From Pilaira anomala (Eukaryota; Mucoromycota; Mucoromycetes; Mucorales; Mucoraceae), in contig JAIXMQ010000014.1 in the NCBI GenBank assembly GCA_025716855.1, positions 293,001 to 357,000 on the forward strand: DNA of 64,000 nucleotides. The letters run 5' to 3'. Below are positions 24,598 to 36,712 of this stretch, one piece after another (positions within the stretch are counted from its first letter, which is position 1; the number at the start of each line of letters is the position of its first letter). The notes beneath the pieces are model-generated. The model did not search any database. It saw nothing but the letters and a program-made list of their open reading frames with translations, and was not told the DNA's origin. Made by a program: the position numbers and the translations under genes.

Positions 24598-26043
24598 GAA
24601 AGTACAGAGAAAAAGAAAGAGAGAGAAAAGAATTATCAATTACTGACAACGCTTCATTTATACAATTATATTGATTTGTACCACATCCTAGACGATCTTA
24701 GTTTCATTATTTATTGTTACTTGAATTAAATTTAATGTAACAATAATTTAATAATATGTGAAATTATTCATATCGTATTGTAGTTTTTTTTTTTTAGATG
24801 TACAATTGGTAAATGTTAAACAGTTTTCTTTTCTTTTTCCCCTTATACATCTGTGCGTTGAATTTAGTGGGGTTTTTTTCTTCTAAAAAAAAAAAATTTA
24901 GACTGACTTTATTGTTTAAACCGAGCAAAAGGGGGACCCCCATTATCCAGCACAATACGAAAAGAAAAAATGTGTTTTCTTCTTTAAAATATGCTTTGTG
25001 CAACATCAAAAGAAAATTAGTTTCAAAAATACAGTAAACTCTAATTCACGAAAATAAACCTTTGTATCCAAGTTTCGAAGCCTAAACTTTTAAAGATGAC
25101 ACTTCGATAACAAATGGAAAAAAAGAACAAGGTTAGCTATCAACTTTTCTGGGATTTATTGTCCAGATGCAATCGTTTTCTCCTATTTAATATGGCTTAT
25201 ACTGATTCTTTTTTGGTGAAAAATCATTGGATCCATAATACTTTTAATCTTGAAAAGAAACAAGTATAGATAATGTGGTAGTACTAGGCATTTTTGCCTT
25301 TACCATTCCAGGTTATAGGACATGATGTATACAATCTAAAAATAAAATACTTGACAGAATGTGAAGAAGAAAAAGAGAGAAAGAGAGAAAGAAAAAAAAA
25401 ACGGCTGCTAAAATGAAAAAATGATCAGACATCTTTATGAAACAGAATATGTACGTACTTTACTTAAATTCTGATTGAAATTTTCGTCATATATCTAATC
25501 ATTATTGTTCCTTTTTTTTTATAAAAAAGAAGCACAGATCGATTTGTTTAATTAATTGAATGCAAACAATATTAGTTTCTGAACAGCGCTAATAAATATC
25601 TTTTTTTTTTTTGGAGCCTTGCTGTAAACAGTAGCATTGCCAAACCTAATTGCCAAATCCCCTTTTTTTTTCGACGATCCTGTCTATATCTGAGTATCAA
25701 AAGAGAATAGAATATTTCTCAAAAATAGATTTTGATCTTTTACTCGTTCTTTATGGTATTCTACTAACCTATTATTACAGCATTAGGTTACATACCGCTT
25801 AAAACTAAAAATCGACACTTTAGACCTGAAAAGTTACACAAGTACTGTATACTTTATGCTTTCAAATTGCGTGCAAAACCTCAAAATGTAGGAAAAGACC
25901 ATACTTGCACTAAAATTAAGACCCATTTATGCAAGTCTAAACAAATTTGAATTATAAACAAGTATATAAGAGGTGATTTTATTCAAAAGTAGTAATTATA
26001 GCTTTAATTAAGATATTATTCAGATTAACGATTTTTTTATATC
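24598..26043. other. Intergenic region, no gene supported
   Basis: Upstream side of the subtilase gene and downstream side of the phospholipase gene. It contains a small GGGGGACCCCC palindrome near 24930, AG-rich patches near 25372-25400 and short A/T runs. Open frames near 24794-25037 are built mainly from homopolymers and have no protein features. Confidence 0.55.
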
Positions 26044-27576
26044 TCAGTTGGTAGCAATTCTATCAGATTCGACTGGACAATAGATGGTCTCTGTTTCATT
26101 GAAATTAAAAACATTAGGTTTGAGAGCCTGAGGAAGAAAGAGTTGATTCCAAATGATTTTCGATACCCATTGGTGTCCTTTTAGGCTTGGATGAAAGCAA
26201 TCATAATTACTATATTTTAAAAAAAAAATGTTGGAAAAGTAGTTTGTAAAAAGATAACACGTATATATTATAATACCTGAAGAAATCAATAGGAAATCCA
26301 GTTATATTAATGTTTGATTGTTGGTAAACCACAGCAAAATCATCAGTCTTGTTCTTTTGGTATTTATCATAAATTGAAATGAGTTTCTCATTGTAAGCTG
26401 TAATAAATATATATAAATATATGAGATAAACATTCAAATTCATTTTTCTTATTTTTTAAAAAAAAAAAATTAAACTCACCCAAAGTAAGATTACCCATTT
26501 TCTCTAGTCCTTCAGGAGTTGTTCCACAAGAACATAATTTTGTATTGTAAGTTATGTCTGTGTCATTAATCTTTGGACAATAATCTTGACCTGCCGACAG
26601 AGGAAAGATTTGAGACACATTGAATGTACCAATTAGGTTTACAAGTGTTTTAGGAATATTTGCTTGGATTCTTTCGATAACAGATTCTACATAACTACCA
26701 AACTTATCAGGTGTCACATCATCCATGTAAGTTGTATTACAAGCACCGCACATATCATTACTGCCAATTTGAATATTGATCATTTTCCAGTCGTTTTCAT
26801 AGTCAATATCATCCAAGGTTCTCATACCTACAAATTTCAAATATCAATCTACTTTTCGTGATTTTTTTTTTAAAAAAAAAATCTTACGCAAAATTAAATA
26901 ATCCAATTCGAGGTTCAAGGTCTCTGCAATGGCACCACTCTTGGCGGCATTTAAGACGTCTTCTTCCGGTTGGTCTATTATAGTTGTTTAGAAGAAAATG
27001 AAATAAAATTCGGACTAAACGCCACCGAGGTAATACTTACACAATGGATTACACTTTTCCGCTAAAAAAAATTGACGTAATTTATGTAAATATTCTTTCA
27101 CTTTTTTAAGAAATTGTCTGTATAACTAACCGCCACATAATTCTGGTAAATGAGACCCGGTAGAATAGCCATTAATTTCTGGTTGGAAATGCTTAATATA
27201 ATTTGGAATAGTAAAAGCGTTTTTATCACCACCGATGCTATAACTAAGTCCTCTAAATTCTTTGTAAGCGGCAAGAGTTGCAATTTCCAATGGTAACGAA
27301 GTATTTACACCTTTTATACCAAAACCAGCAGTAATACTATATTACATATTTATAAAGCATTAATGAATTAAAAGAAACAGTTTATATAATATTAACTTAC
27401 CTATCACCAAGTGCACCAATGACTTTAATATCATCGACACGAAGATCATGTACACTTGTAGGACGAGTACGAGGAGTAAGTAAACGACATTGACTAATGT
27501 CTGTAACATTTTTAGCTGCTTCCGCAGGGGATAATGCAACTAGTAATGATACAAATAATCCAAGTACTCTATACAT
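26044..27576 (-). CDS. Secreted GDSL-type phospholipase B-like lipase
   Basis: Seven exons (27576-27401, 27336-27131, 27061-27041, 26974-26888, 26827-26480, 26397-26277, 26209-26044) give 374 residues; exon 3 is only 21 bases. A signal peptide (MYRVLGLFVSLLVALSPAEA) is followed by the SGNH hydrolase blocks: GALGDSITAG (nucleophile Ser, split by intron 1), a Gly in the SKSGAIAE region, IGSNDMC (block III), and DCFHPSLKGH with the Asp-x-x-His pair near the C-terminus. The order and Cys content match animal PLB1 and fungal phospholipase B-like GDSL enzymes, which deacylate phospholipids and lysophospholipids (family knowledge). A TATA-like element lies about 65 bp upstream of the ATG. There is no GPI tail, so a soluble extracellular or vacuolar enzyme is likely. 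Confidence 0.88.
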
Positions 27577-27639
27577 TTTCTTCTAAACAAATAAATGAAA
27601 AGGAAAAAGAGATTAAGTGGCTAATGACACACGGTTCTT

Positions 27640-27648
27640 TTTATATAT
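27640..27648 (-). promoter_or_regulatory. TATA box candidate of the phospholipase gene
   Basis: The coding strand reads CATATATAAAAAG here, 65-73 bp upstream of the start codon at 27576. This is a good match to a TATA box and sits at a plausible distance. Confidence 0.45.
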
Positions 27649-29122
27649 GCTTAGCGGACAATGACAGCATATGACCACAAAAAACTGAAACCTTAATTTA
27701 CAAGTTGTGGAAAAATGATACAAACCGAGGAATTGAATGGCTTTGTCAATATATAAATTTAAAGTATCTCTCTCTCCCTTTTAATATGAGAACCCTTTAT
27801 TTGTTTTTATTTTATTACGATTCGATTTACAAAAAAAAAAAAGCGAAGTTTTTTAATAGATTCTAAAAACACCCACCAATTAAGTACTTTCCTCAATCGG
27901 CAATTCTACGATATCATGGTGATGACTTCGCCGAAACTTACAGTCATTATGTATCAGTAAACAAGATAATTAATTGAAAATTATGATAAATCTTATTCAT
28001 TATAAATATACTTTGATATACTAATGTCAAAATTAATAATTAATAATCAAAAAGCAGTGTATAGGTATATCTTGGGACGGTATAAAACGGAAAAATTGAT
28101 TATGAGTTACAAAATGGTAGAACTGATTATACGAGTTTACCGTACAGCTAAAAAATAAAATAAAGTGAAGTCCATGAACACTTGAACTTCTCAATTAAAT
28201 AGCATTGTTTCTTATTTTCATTGACATTTGAACAACAAAGAGACCATTCTTTTTTTTTTCATGTTAGCTTAAAGTAATGCAACTTATATATTCGACAACA
28301 GTTGATAAGTGTGTTCATAACTAAAAATATACGTGACTTTAATTGAATAACTAATGCCTCAAGGGTTAAAACGTGTTTCTCTTCTGTTTTCTGTCAATTC
28401 TGGGAGATGCAATTCCTCTTTGTTCTAGTTATTAGTTAATTTATTTGTATTATGCTCATAATTAAAGCTAATCGATATGCGGCTATATGCATGAGGAGAC
28501 CTGTTATATTTACATTAAGTTTTTTTTTTGTTGTGCTTTAATCGAATGAGGTTCTTCATAATAACTAGGAATAAAAAGATATTTGCATCTCAAAGAACTT
28601 CAACTTATAAAAGTTTCGTATTTTTCTCATGAGGCACAAAAATAGACCAAAGTCACCAGTCAAAAGTTTATTTCAGGATAACTACGCATGCTTCTTTTTT
28701 AAAAGGTGATAGATAGTTAATTTTTATTTCGATAGCATCATAGTAGACCACTGTTGACTAAGTCTCTTAGCTTAGTAATCTTATCATTTGTGCTCTCAAG
28801 AACAAACAACGTGATATCAACAGGTCCAATTTCATTGATAAATATGCTATAAACGTAATAATTTGTTGAAAGTCTTAAAAATAAGATAAGGTTGTTTTTA
28901 TTGATGAGAAAAAAGAGGTTGTATTTATATTCAAATAAAAGGGTGGGAAAAGAGTCTACACTTTTCACACAAGATTGACAGTCTTGATTCATAATAATTT
29001 ATATGTTACACGTATGACCTGGTCAAGACGCGTTGTATTGCATGAAAGTTCAGAAAGGGTTTGTGATACCGGGATATTAATCATTTGTGAGAAATCAAGG
29101 AGAATTAAATAATAATGTCAAA
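27649..29122. other. Intergenic region flanking the transposon-derived block
   Basis: Mostly AT-rich DNA without supported genes. A minus-strand open frame at 28738-28992 (84 codons) ends in an ordinary-looking stretch (NEIGPVDITLFVLESTNDK) but begins with low-complexity sequence; it may be a gene remnant and has no recognisable domain. Confidence 0.5.
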
Positions 29123-29144
29123 TAATAGGTGGAACCACCTATTA
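29123..29144. repeat. Short perfect palindrome (10 bp arms, 2 bp spacer)
   Basis: TAATAGGTGG and its reverse complement CCACCTATTA are separated by AA. The arm resembles the CCACCTA string found at the end of the inverted-repeat element at 3327-3740 and near 14868. It borders the decayed ORF at 29183-29960, so it may be a leftover transposon end or fused ends. Confidence 0.5.
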
Positions 29145-29182
29145 AATAGTAATCAATGATAAAGATATATAGCTGGTATATA

Positions 29183-29960
29183 TCATTCATCCCCCACAGC
29201 CTCCTCCATAATATTCAACTTGTGAAGAATCGTGGACGCATAATTATTGCCCAGTTGGATTTCAGAACTCTTTACAAAATTGTCCAGGTCATTTATACTT
29301 TTTATAGTCTTCAGCTGTTCAGTTGGAATATCTTTTACTAGGGTTTTAAGGTACAACCTTAAATATCCAAATATATCCCTTTTGTCGACTTTCTTATTTA
29401 CACAATTGTTATTAACTTCAGATATGATAACAGAAAGATTGACCACACTAGAGGTACCATCTTGGTAATAGCGTAAGGGATGAGCACCTTGAAAACCATG
29501 GTCAGCAAAGACGGCAGACCGAAATCTTGCGAAATAAGAGGCATCGAGTTTATTATAGTCTCGTAACAGTCTGTAAAAAGAACTTGATTCCTTTGGCTGA
29601 CGCAAGGTATAACACAAATTGTATACGTGAATACTGTTAGGGGGGTATAGGCGAGCCTAAAAAGCCTCCTACCACTGTGTTTTAATTTTCTGTGGTAAGA
29701 GTTTGGAAACAACCTGCTTGTATGTTTGCATTACCGACTATATTCTGTAGTAACCGGTCCAAACAATAACAGCACGTTACAGGAACGACAGCTGTATTCG
29801 ATGCAATTGTCTTTTGAACTTTCTATTATTGTGTATGTAGTATTTACCTTAAGAGGGATTAATGTATTAGCCTTTATCAGTCCCACGTATACCAGCGTCA
29901 CCGTAAGCAATCACGGATCTTCTTTCATCCTATATGCTTCTTAAAACAGCACCCCGTCTG
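29183..29960 (-). pseudogene. Decayed transposon-like ORF, several in-frame stops
   Basis: One minus-strand frame reads as protein from about 29930 down to 29183. It is interrupted by about six stops in the upstream half and is open for more than 144 codons in the downstream half (stop at 29183). Recognisable-looking stretches are RRSVIAYGDAGIRGTDKG, QKIKTQ, RLYPPNSIHVYNL and FYRLLRDYN. That these keep the same frame across stops is direct evidence for decay rather than chance. YGDA followed later by a basic region and RDYN faintly recalls the C-terminal half of TnpB/Fanzor-like transposon proteins; this is a guess. A two-exon gene starting at 29731 with an intron at about 29643-29680 would also keep the frame, but its branch-site spacing is poor. 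Confidence 0.5.
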
Positions 29961-30263
29961 AGTAATACCCTCGCTTTCTTCGTGATCTCAAACTTGATAA
30001 AACATCCACAATCTTATTGTAAAAAAAAAGAAAGTTTGTTATAAAAACAGGTTAAGATTGATTACTTTTTTTGTGTAGAAAGAAATGGTTGATATATTTT
30101 ACCATTGACAGCATGTATTATATGCGTTTTAAAGTTATCCATTTTTCGACACGATACCTTGTATGTTATTAAACAAGAGATTAAAGGGAAAGTAGTGAAA
30201 ACATTTGTATTTTATTAGAAATTTTTATTGTATGCAGTACGCGTATAAAATTTCAAGAGGCGT

Positions 30264-30309
<46 letters not shown>

Positions 30310-30590
30310 TGGCTATAACCAGAGTACGTAAAGTTGCAATACCTCCACAGTTTTTGACTAAAAACTACAACAACTTTTCTTTATGACATTCCTACTATAA
30401 TTACTCCTTCTTGATCCTTATTATTGCTACTTTACACCACTGTAATTTGCTAGTCTATTAAATAGACATCATTATTATATATTTTAATTGAGAAACATCC
30501 CTATTTTCATAACTAGCTTGGATGACCAGTTCAGAGTAACCTCTTACTTGATTTTTATTCTCTGATATTTTTAGTTGGTAAAAAATTTAG
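29961..30590. other. Spacer between two transposon remnants, with a 43-base A run
   Basis: No coding sequence was seen. An uninterrupted A run covers 30265-30307. The run could be a degraded retrotransposition tail or simple homopolymer expansion; similar runs occur elsewhere in the window. Confidence 0.5.
30265..30307. repeat. 43-base A run between transposon remnants
   Basis: One of the two longest homopolymers in the window. It lies between the decayed minus-strand ORF and the transposase-like ORF. Confidence 0.8.
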
Positions 30591-30593
30591 AGA

Positions 30594-31781
30594 CTTTGTT
30601 GACTTCAAGTCGTAGCTACAAGGATCGATGTCTTTCCTGTTTGGTTTCACTACATGGATAAACAGGGGATAATGTTTCAAATTCGTATCCGTGAGAATAT
30701 AATGCACAAATCTCTCTCCCACCGTTTTAAACACTTTTCTTTCGATAACCTATTCGTGATAATACGTCCTTCTATCATATCAAGTCAACACTTCATTAAC
30801 TTTGTTATAAATAAACTGATGCAAGCCTTACCAACTATTCTTCGCAAGCAGTTTCCAAATCCCAGTACCTGTATGCAACTATTCATACAAGCGTTCACAT
30901 ACTTGGGTCGCCTCTGTTCGTTAGTGTACATGCGTAACGTTAGTGGCCAGTTCGAATGATATAAGAGAACATTCCAAGAAACACTGGACAACTTTACTGA
31001 TGCTTTGCTGAAACTTGATGAACACTTGCTTTCGAATTATAGCGATGCTCCTAAATTCTCGTTAAAGCCCAAGATCCACATGCTTCATCATTTGCTAGAG
31101 GATATAACGAGATTTGGGTGTGCTTTGCAATACGAAACTGAAAGTTCAGAGCAGTTCAACAAATTTATCCGCGAACATCTGTTCATGACAAATAGGCTGT
31201 ATACTTCTCGTGATGTTGCAATCCGATTTGGGCAGCAGTTTATTTGTCGTCAGTTGTTTAAGGGTCTTTCCTTTGTCTATGTTGAAAGAAAGAAGAACAG
31301 AAGCAACGTTTGGTACGAAACAGTCTATCGCGGTGAATCTGGTCCTGGTATTAAAGCCTTTCAGGTCAACCATCCAAAGTTCAACTTTCACTTCTTTGGT
31401 GCAAGAGAAAACATAAGTGACAATTATGAGATCTTGAAGTCGAAAGTTGTTCCTGGCTTGACTGGTTTATTTGAAACTAATTACGGTTTAATGCTGGGTA
31501 AGGTCGAAAGTGATGAAGACAACAACCTCTTCTTGCGAAATTATGTACTCGTCGAGAACTTTTTGGTTGGTACTTCGTGGTTACCAGGTGTTGAAGCAGA
31601 TGCCAGTGGAAACGTACATATAAAGCCTTGTGTGGTGATCCCTGTACTAGATACGTTCCGCTGCAAAGAAGTAATGGACTTTGGATTCCCTGTTGAGGGA
31701 AATGACAATACTCTCTTAGTGAACATTAGCAAGTTTGGCACGTACTGGTCACTCATTTGTAACTTTAACTCATTTTTATAA
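30594..31781 (+). pseudogene. Transposase-like protein (Plavaka/CACTA-like), broken by one in-frame TGA
   Basis: One plus-strand frame runs from about 30594 (after a TGA) to 31781, with a single in-frame TGA at 30957-30959. Before the stop it contains FTYLGRLCSLVYMRN; after it come LKPKIHMLHHLLEDITRFG, CALQYETESSEQFNKFIREH and TSRDVAIRFGQQFICRQL, then a C-terminal domain to NSFL. The KPK.H.L.HL..DI.RFG..L..ETE...FN block is typical of fungal Plavaka/CACTA-type (CMC) DNA transposases, where it follows the catalytic core (family knowledge, from memory). The catalytic part upstream is missing or decayed. The stop context (GAA TGA TAT) is compatible with a C-to-T change of CGA. A domesticated 3' fragment starting at 31005 is an alternative. 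Confidence 0.6.
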
Positions 31782-32004
31782 AACACATATACTTTTTAAA
31801 ATAAATTTAAGTATTTTTTATGGTAATAATTAATCCCAGTATACATATGATAATTTGATATTTACAATTGCAACATGTGTCATTCTAAGTGTATAAACGT
31901 CAAGATAATGTTTTATTTTATTTAAAAAAAAAAAAAAAAAAAGACGGATTTAATATATGGTTTTGAATGAGAGAGAAATAGAAATAAAGAAATATACATC
32001 AAAT

Positions 32005-34231
32005 TTATCGTCTGGGCATACCGCGACCGCGACCTCTAGTAGGGCCACCAGGTCCAGCTTGAGGCTTCTCACTTGCAGCGTTCTTTACAGTTTCATCAAC
32101 GGATAAGATCAAACAAGCAGCTTCAGTAGCAGCAGCAATGGCGTTAGTTTTTACAAGTGCGGGTTCCCAAACGAAAGCTTCGTAGTTATCAGCAATAGTT
32201 TCGTTATTAATATCGACACCATACCAAACACCACCTTGTGCGTGCTTCATTCTTAACTTGTTTAAAATATCAGTGGCATCAAAACCAGCATTATCACATA
32301 ATTGTCTAGGGATAACTTCAAATGCTTTTGCGTAAGCACCAATGATTAATTGTTGTTTACCTTCAATTGTACGAGAATGTTCACGAAGATATTTTGATAA
32401 TTCCATTTCGGTAGCACCACCACCAGCAACAACAAAATTATTTTTAATAGCACGTCTAACGATCATAATAGCATCATGAAGAGAACGTTCAACTTCAGCA
32501 ATAAATTGCTCGGCACCACCACGAAGGATTAAAGTACAAGTCTTGGCTTGAGGGCAACCTTCAAAGATATTGAAACGTTCACCACCAACTTGCTTTTCTT
32601 CAAAAGTCTCACATTGACCTAAATGTTCACTACGCATATCGGAACAAGTAGATTGAATAGCACCACCAACAGCTTGAACAACACGATCCATATCATCCTT
32701 TGCAACACGACCAGCACAGAAGATATCGCGATCAGCAAAATATTGTGTAGCTAAATCACCAATAGGTAATTTAGATAAAACAACCTTGGCACCACTTGCA
32801 ACAATGGCCTCAAGTTTTTGGAAAATAATTTGCCATTCAGCATCAACAATAGCTTGATATTCAGATACTTCTTCAACACGTACTTCAGCATTATCCTTTT
32901 CAGCCTTTAATTCAAGTTCAACATTAAGACAAAGAATCTTGGGGTTTTTGAAAGATTTAGGTTGTTGTTCGAAACCAGCATAAGCAAAGGTCTTTTTGAA
33001 TGCAACACCTCTAACCAAAATTGAATCTTGCATAGCTCCACCAGGAACACGCTTAATACCAATTAAACGTTCATTCAAACTTTCTTGATCGAGTAACATG
33101 ACAGCATCAACTACCATCTTTGTGAAAAAGTCTTTTTGAGAATAAATCAACTTGGAGTTCATGGCAGTGGCTGCACATTTAGAAAGTAAATCACGGAACT
33201 CAACTTCGTTATTCTTATCAACATTGACAGCTAATTCCTTAACCTTGTTGATAGCCTAATATTATGAATGAATTTTTTTGTTAGTTTTATACAGAAAAAA
33301 AAAAAAAATCCCAACCACACACACACACATCCTCTTTCTCTCTCTTTCTCTCTCTCTCTATTCTTTCGCTTTGTTGTAACCTACCAAACGGGCAGCAGCT
33401 CTGTAACCCTTGATAATAACATGAGGACTGACACCTTCTTCAATATAACCCTTGATTTCCTTTAATAATTCACCAGCAAGTAAAACAACACTGGTAGTAC
33501 CATCACCAACCTAAAATAAAAATTAAATACCCTGCGTTTTTTTTTTCTTCTTGATTTTTTTTTTTTTTTTAATATATACCTCAGCATCTTGAGAACGAGC
33601 AATGTCTACCAAGGTCTTTGCAGCAGGGTGAACAATATCGAGTAACTTCATGATGGTGGCACCATCGTTAGAGATGGTGACTTGACCTCTACTATCAACC
33701 ATAAGTTTATCCATACCTCTGGGACCAAGGGTAGTTCTTACGGTATCGACAACAGCAGCACAGGCATTAATGTTTGATAAGAGTTGACCTTTACCTTGAG
33801 AAGTATCAGTACCTTCTTTTAAGAGAATGATTTGAGGTTGCTATTATTTTTTAAAAAAAAAAAGATGATGATGAAAAGGTTAGTTTTTTTTTTAAAAAAA
33901 AAGTGTTAGATTACAGATACAAAATAGGGTTTCTAAACAGGATCTCGATCCAGAATGAATCCATATATCTTTCTTGTCATGAGCTTTTAAGAAAAGATGT
34001 AGAAGAATGATGAAAAAGAAAGTGATGGAATATTTTTAAATAACGCGTCATGAAGAGAGTATAAAGTGTTTTCTCTCATTCATCTTTCTCTCTCTCTCTC
34101 TCTCTCTTTTCTGTTTTCTCTCTTTATCTCTTTTCTTTCCTCTTTCACTTTCTTTTCCTGAAGAAACCCTATACTGTATGCTGTAAAAAGACAAGATAGG
34201 TTAAAATATTTACCATCATGGGAGGTGCCAT
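32005..34231 (-). CDS. CCT7: Chaperonin-containing T-complex subunit eta (CCT7)
   Basis: Four exons (34231-34214, 33840-33580, 33510-33385, 33255-32005) give 551 residues. The first exon encodes only MAPPMM. Visible signatures are [40 protein letters not shown] with the catalytic Asp, [31 protein letters not shown] and [17 protein letters not shown]. The eta subunit is indicated by the [19 protein letters not shown] block and the Gly/Arg tail. CCT7 is one of eight subunits of the cytosolic TRiC ring that folds actin and tubulin (family knowledge). The first intron (34213-33841, 373 bases) is much longer than others here and pyrimidine-rich, including a (CT)n repeat at 34087-34107. Confidence 0.97.
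34087..34107. repeat. (CT)n microsatellite in CCT7 intron 1
   Basis: An uninterrupted CT run within a broader pyrimidine-rich region (about 34060-34155) in the long first intron of CCT7. Confidence 0.8.
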
Positions 34232-36446
34232 GGTGAATGTATATATGTATTTGACAGAAAAGAAAAACGAAAAGGGGAAGCTACTAGAAACTTAATAGTC
34301 TTTCGAAAAATTTGTTTGACACCAGACGGAAAGTCGTCACTTTTTATTTGTCGGGACTAACATTGTCTCGTGGTGTTTGTCTTTGAAAGCTCTCTCCGCC
34401 TATTCCATCCTTCCCTCTCTCTTTCTTTCTCGTTCGTTCTCTTTTTCCGCGTGTAATTAATTCATTTTCATATATTACTCTTGTATCATGAGTTTTCCCC
34501 CTTTTTTTTTTTCTCTTAAAAAAATAAGAGTAACAATAATACTTGTCAAAAAATTAAATAAAAGCTTAAAATTTTGATTCATAATCAGGCACCTACTTTC
34601 ATGTGCAACCAGAATATTGTCAAATGATTGCCAAAAAGTTTAAATTCAATTTTTTTAAAAAAAAATAGCTAGAACATTTCTTACGCAGCATCAAGCAATG
34701 GGACTCGTTGCAAGGGAGATACGTTTCAGTTTAAAGTGTATTGCTGTATGGATTTTTCATTTTATTTTTCGAAATTTGTCTTATGCTTTTGCACATAAAA
34801 TAGCTATATAAAAAAGAAATGACCCATAACTATGAGAAATCTTCAGTAGTTGGTTTTTTTTCCACATCTTGTAAATTACACTTAACAATTAAGCTGTAAA
34901 TACAATTATGCATTAAAGGTCTTGTACTCTTGAATGATTTTTTAGATTTGTGTCTAACTAGCTTTGACTCATTTAATGAGTTGGGCGTATATCTCTCTTA
35001 AACTCATGCAAAATGAAGATATAACCAATAGTATAGAAATTTTTGAGAGGTTCTACATATACTAGAATAATATTGCTGATAAATGTGCTGATATGTATAT
35101 ATATATAATTTTCTGTACTTGTAAAAAGAAAGCGTCAATAACCATATACAACCTTAGACATTCAAGAAAAACAGTGCATATTAATTTTTCGTGTTCAATA
35201 AACGCATTGAATTTTCTTGTTTTCATTTGTTAACTAATAATAACTATTATTAAAAGTCATTCAAGATACACCAACATCTTCAGTACGGTCTCATACATGT
35301 ACTGTTGCGGCTTATCTCTCAATATTGAATTATTTATATTCTAGTTACGCTCATTTTTGGCAGCTTGTTGGGTAGATATAAAAAAAAAACTTTGTTAATT
35401 TAATATAATTTGAGACAGTCTATCTTAGCTGGAGCACCGGGAATAACTTATAAAAACTCGTGGTAGCTTTCAAAAGGAAAGTAAATTATGTCTCCTCTAG
35501 TAGCAGAAAGTTGTGTAATTTGACATGATACACTAACAGTGAACACAAATATTCTAAAAGTTCCTTTTTTTTTTCTCTGGCTTTTGACAAATTTGATAAT
35601 AAATCCCACGCATGCAGAAGTATTTACATATAATATGACCATTCATATAAATTTTACATAGTTACGATGTTTGCAAAAATATCTTTCTCGATGATGGGAT
35701 AACGTGTAGTACAACGGAGGTGTATGTACATAAAAACTCAGCTAAACTTGTACTTCTACTAATTTAATACTTCACACGTGATTAGATACAATGCTGTTGG
35801 AATAACTTATTTTATCGAAATTGTAACAAAGTGTATATCACAAAACAGATAAAATACACAGGTATAAGATTCAGTACATATATGAAATGCAATAGCCGAC
35901 GCGTTTTTTTTTTGGGTCCGATATATCATTCAGGTTTATGAACACTATTTTTTGTTAGCATAGAAGAGTAAATGTCAAGTCTTAAAATTACCAGTAACAT
36001 ATGATATTTAATGCGTTATGTATTGTTTTCTACATTAAGAGCTCATATTGAAAAAGTCGGAAAAAAAGGTATTATATAATAGATGTGTGCATACATATTT
36101 ATGTCATTTTGACATATACATGTAACTACAATTTATCTTGATTATTTATGTCCTTGTGAGCACGTTCATATTTTTATATTATTTTACGTAAGAACTGTGT
36201 GCGTGATATCATGTTCTGTAAATACGTTTCATGCCAAGACGCAACTGTTTATTCAACTTTGTTTTTTTTTAAAAAAAAATTATGCAAACGACGCTATATA
36301 TTATTTTCTAAGTACGTTCAGCCATTACATTCTGCTTGAAAGTATCCTAGCAACGATCAATAGAATGATCCTTCTATTTAATGTACACACAATAACGACA
36401 AGACGCGTGATAGAATGGCAACAACCAAGCCTTTTCAAAGTCACGG

Positions 36447-36448
<2 letters not shown>
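34232..36448. other. Intergenic region, no gene supported
   Basis: CCT7 promoter side (CT-rich near 34400-34445) followed by about 2 kb of AT-rich DNA. Short open frames near 35448-35642 and 36197-36508 lack protein-like features. No RNA gene was recognised. Confidence 0.55.

Positions 36449-36492
<44 letters not shown>
36449..36492 (+). repeat. 44-base T run upstream of the NET-domain gene
   Basis: Longest homopolymer in the window, about 220 bp upstream of the start codon at 36713, on the coding strand as T. Poly(dA:dT) tracts of this kind disfavour nucleosomes and often mark fungal promoters (general knowledge). Confidence 0.75.
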
Positions 36493-36493
<1 letters not shown>

Positions 36494-36712
36494 TGTAGTT
36501 TTTTTTAGCTTTTGGTAAATATTTTTTTTTTTCCTCAACACTTTTATTTATTTTTATAATGATGAGGTATTTTATAATTCAAAAAAAAAGACTTTTTTTA
36601 TGAGTAAAAAGGAAAAAGAAAACTTAAAGATATACTTTCTTTGAAAAAAAAAAGAAATTCTGTCCATTCCTGGGCCCAAGAGCCATGGCCATTGTTAGAC
36701 AACAGCTTAGAC

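Noticed and set aside
28738..28992. 84-codon minus-strand frame ending NEIGPVDITLFVLESTNDK...
   Set aside because: The N-terminal half is low-complexity, no domain was recognised and no flanking exon could be joined. It may be a remnant but cannot be supported as a gene.
29398..29712. 104-codon minus-strand frame overlapping the decayed ORF
   Set aside because: It is a shadow in another frame of the 29183-29960 sequence; the other frame contains the protein-like motifs across stops.
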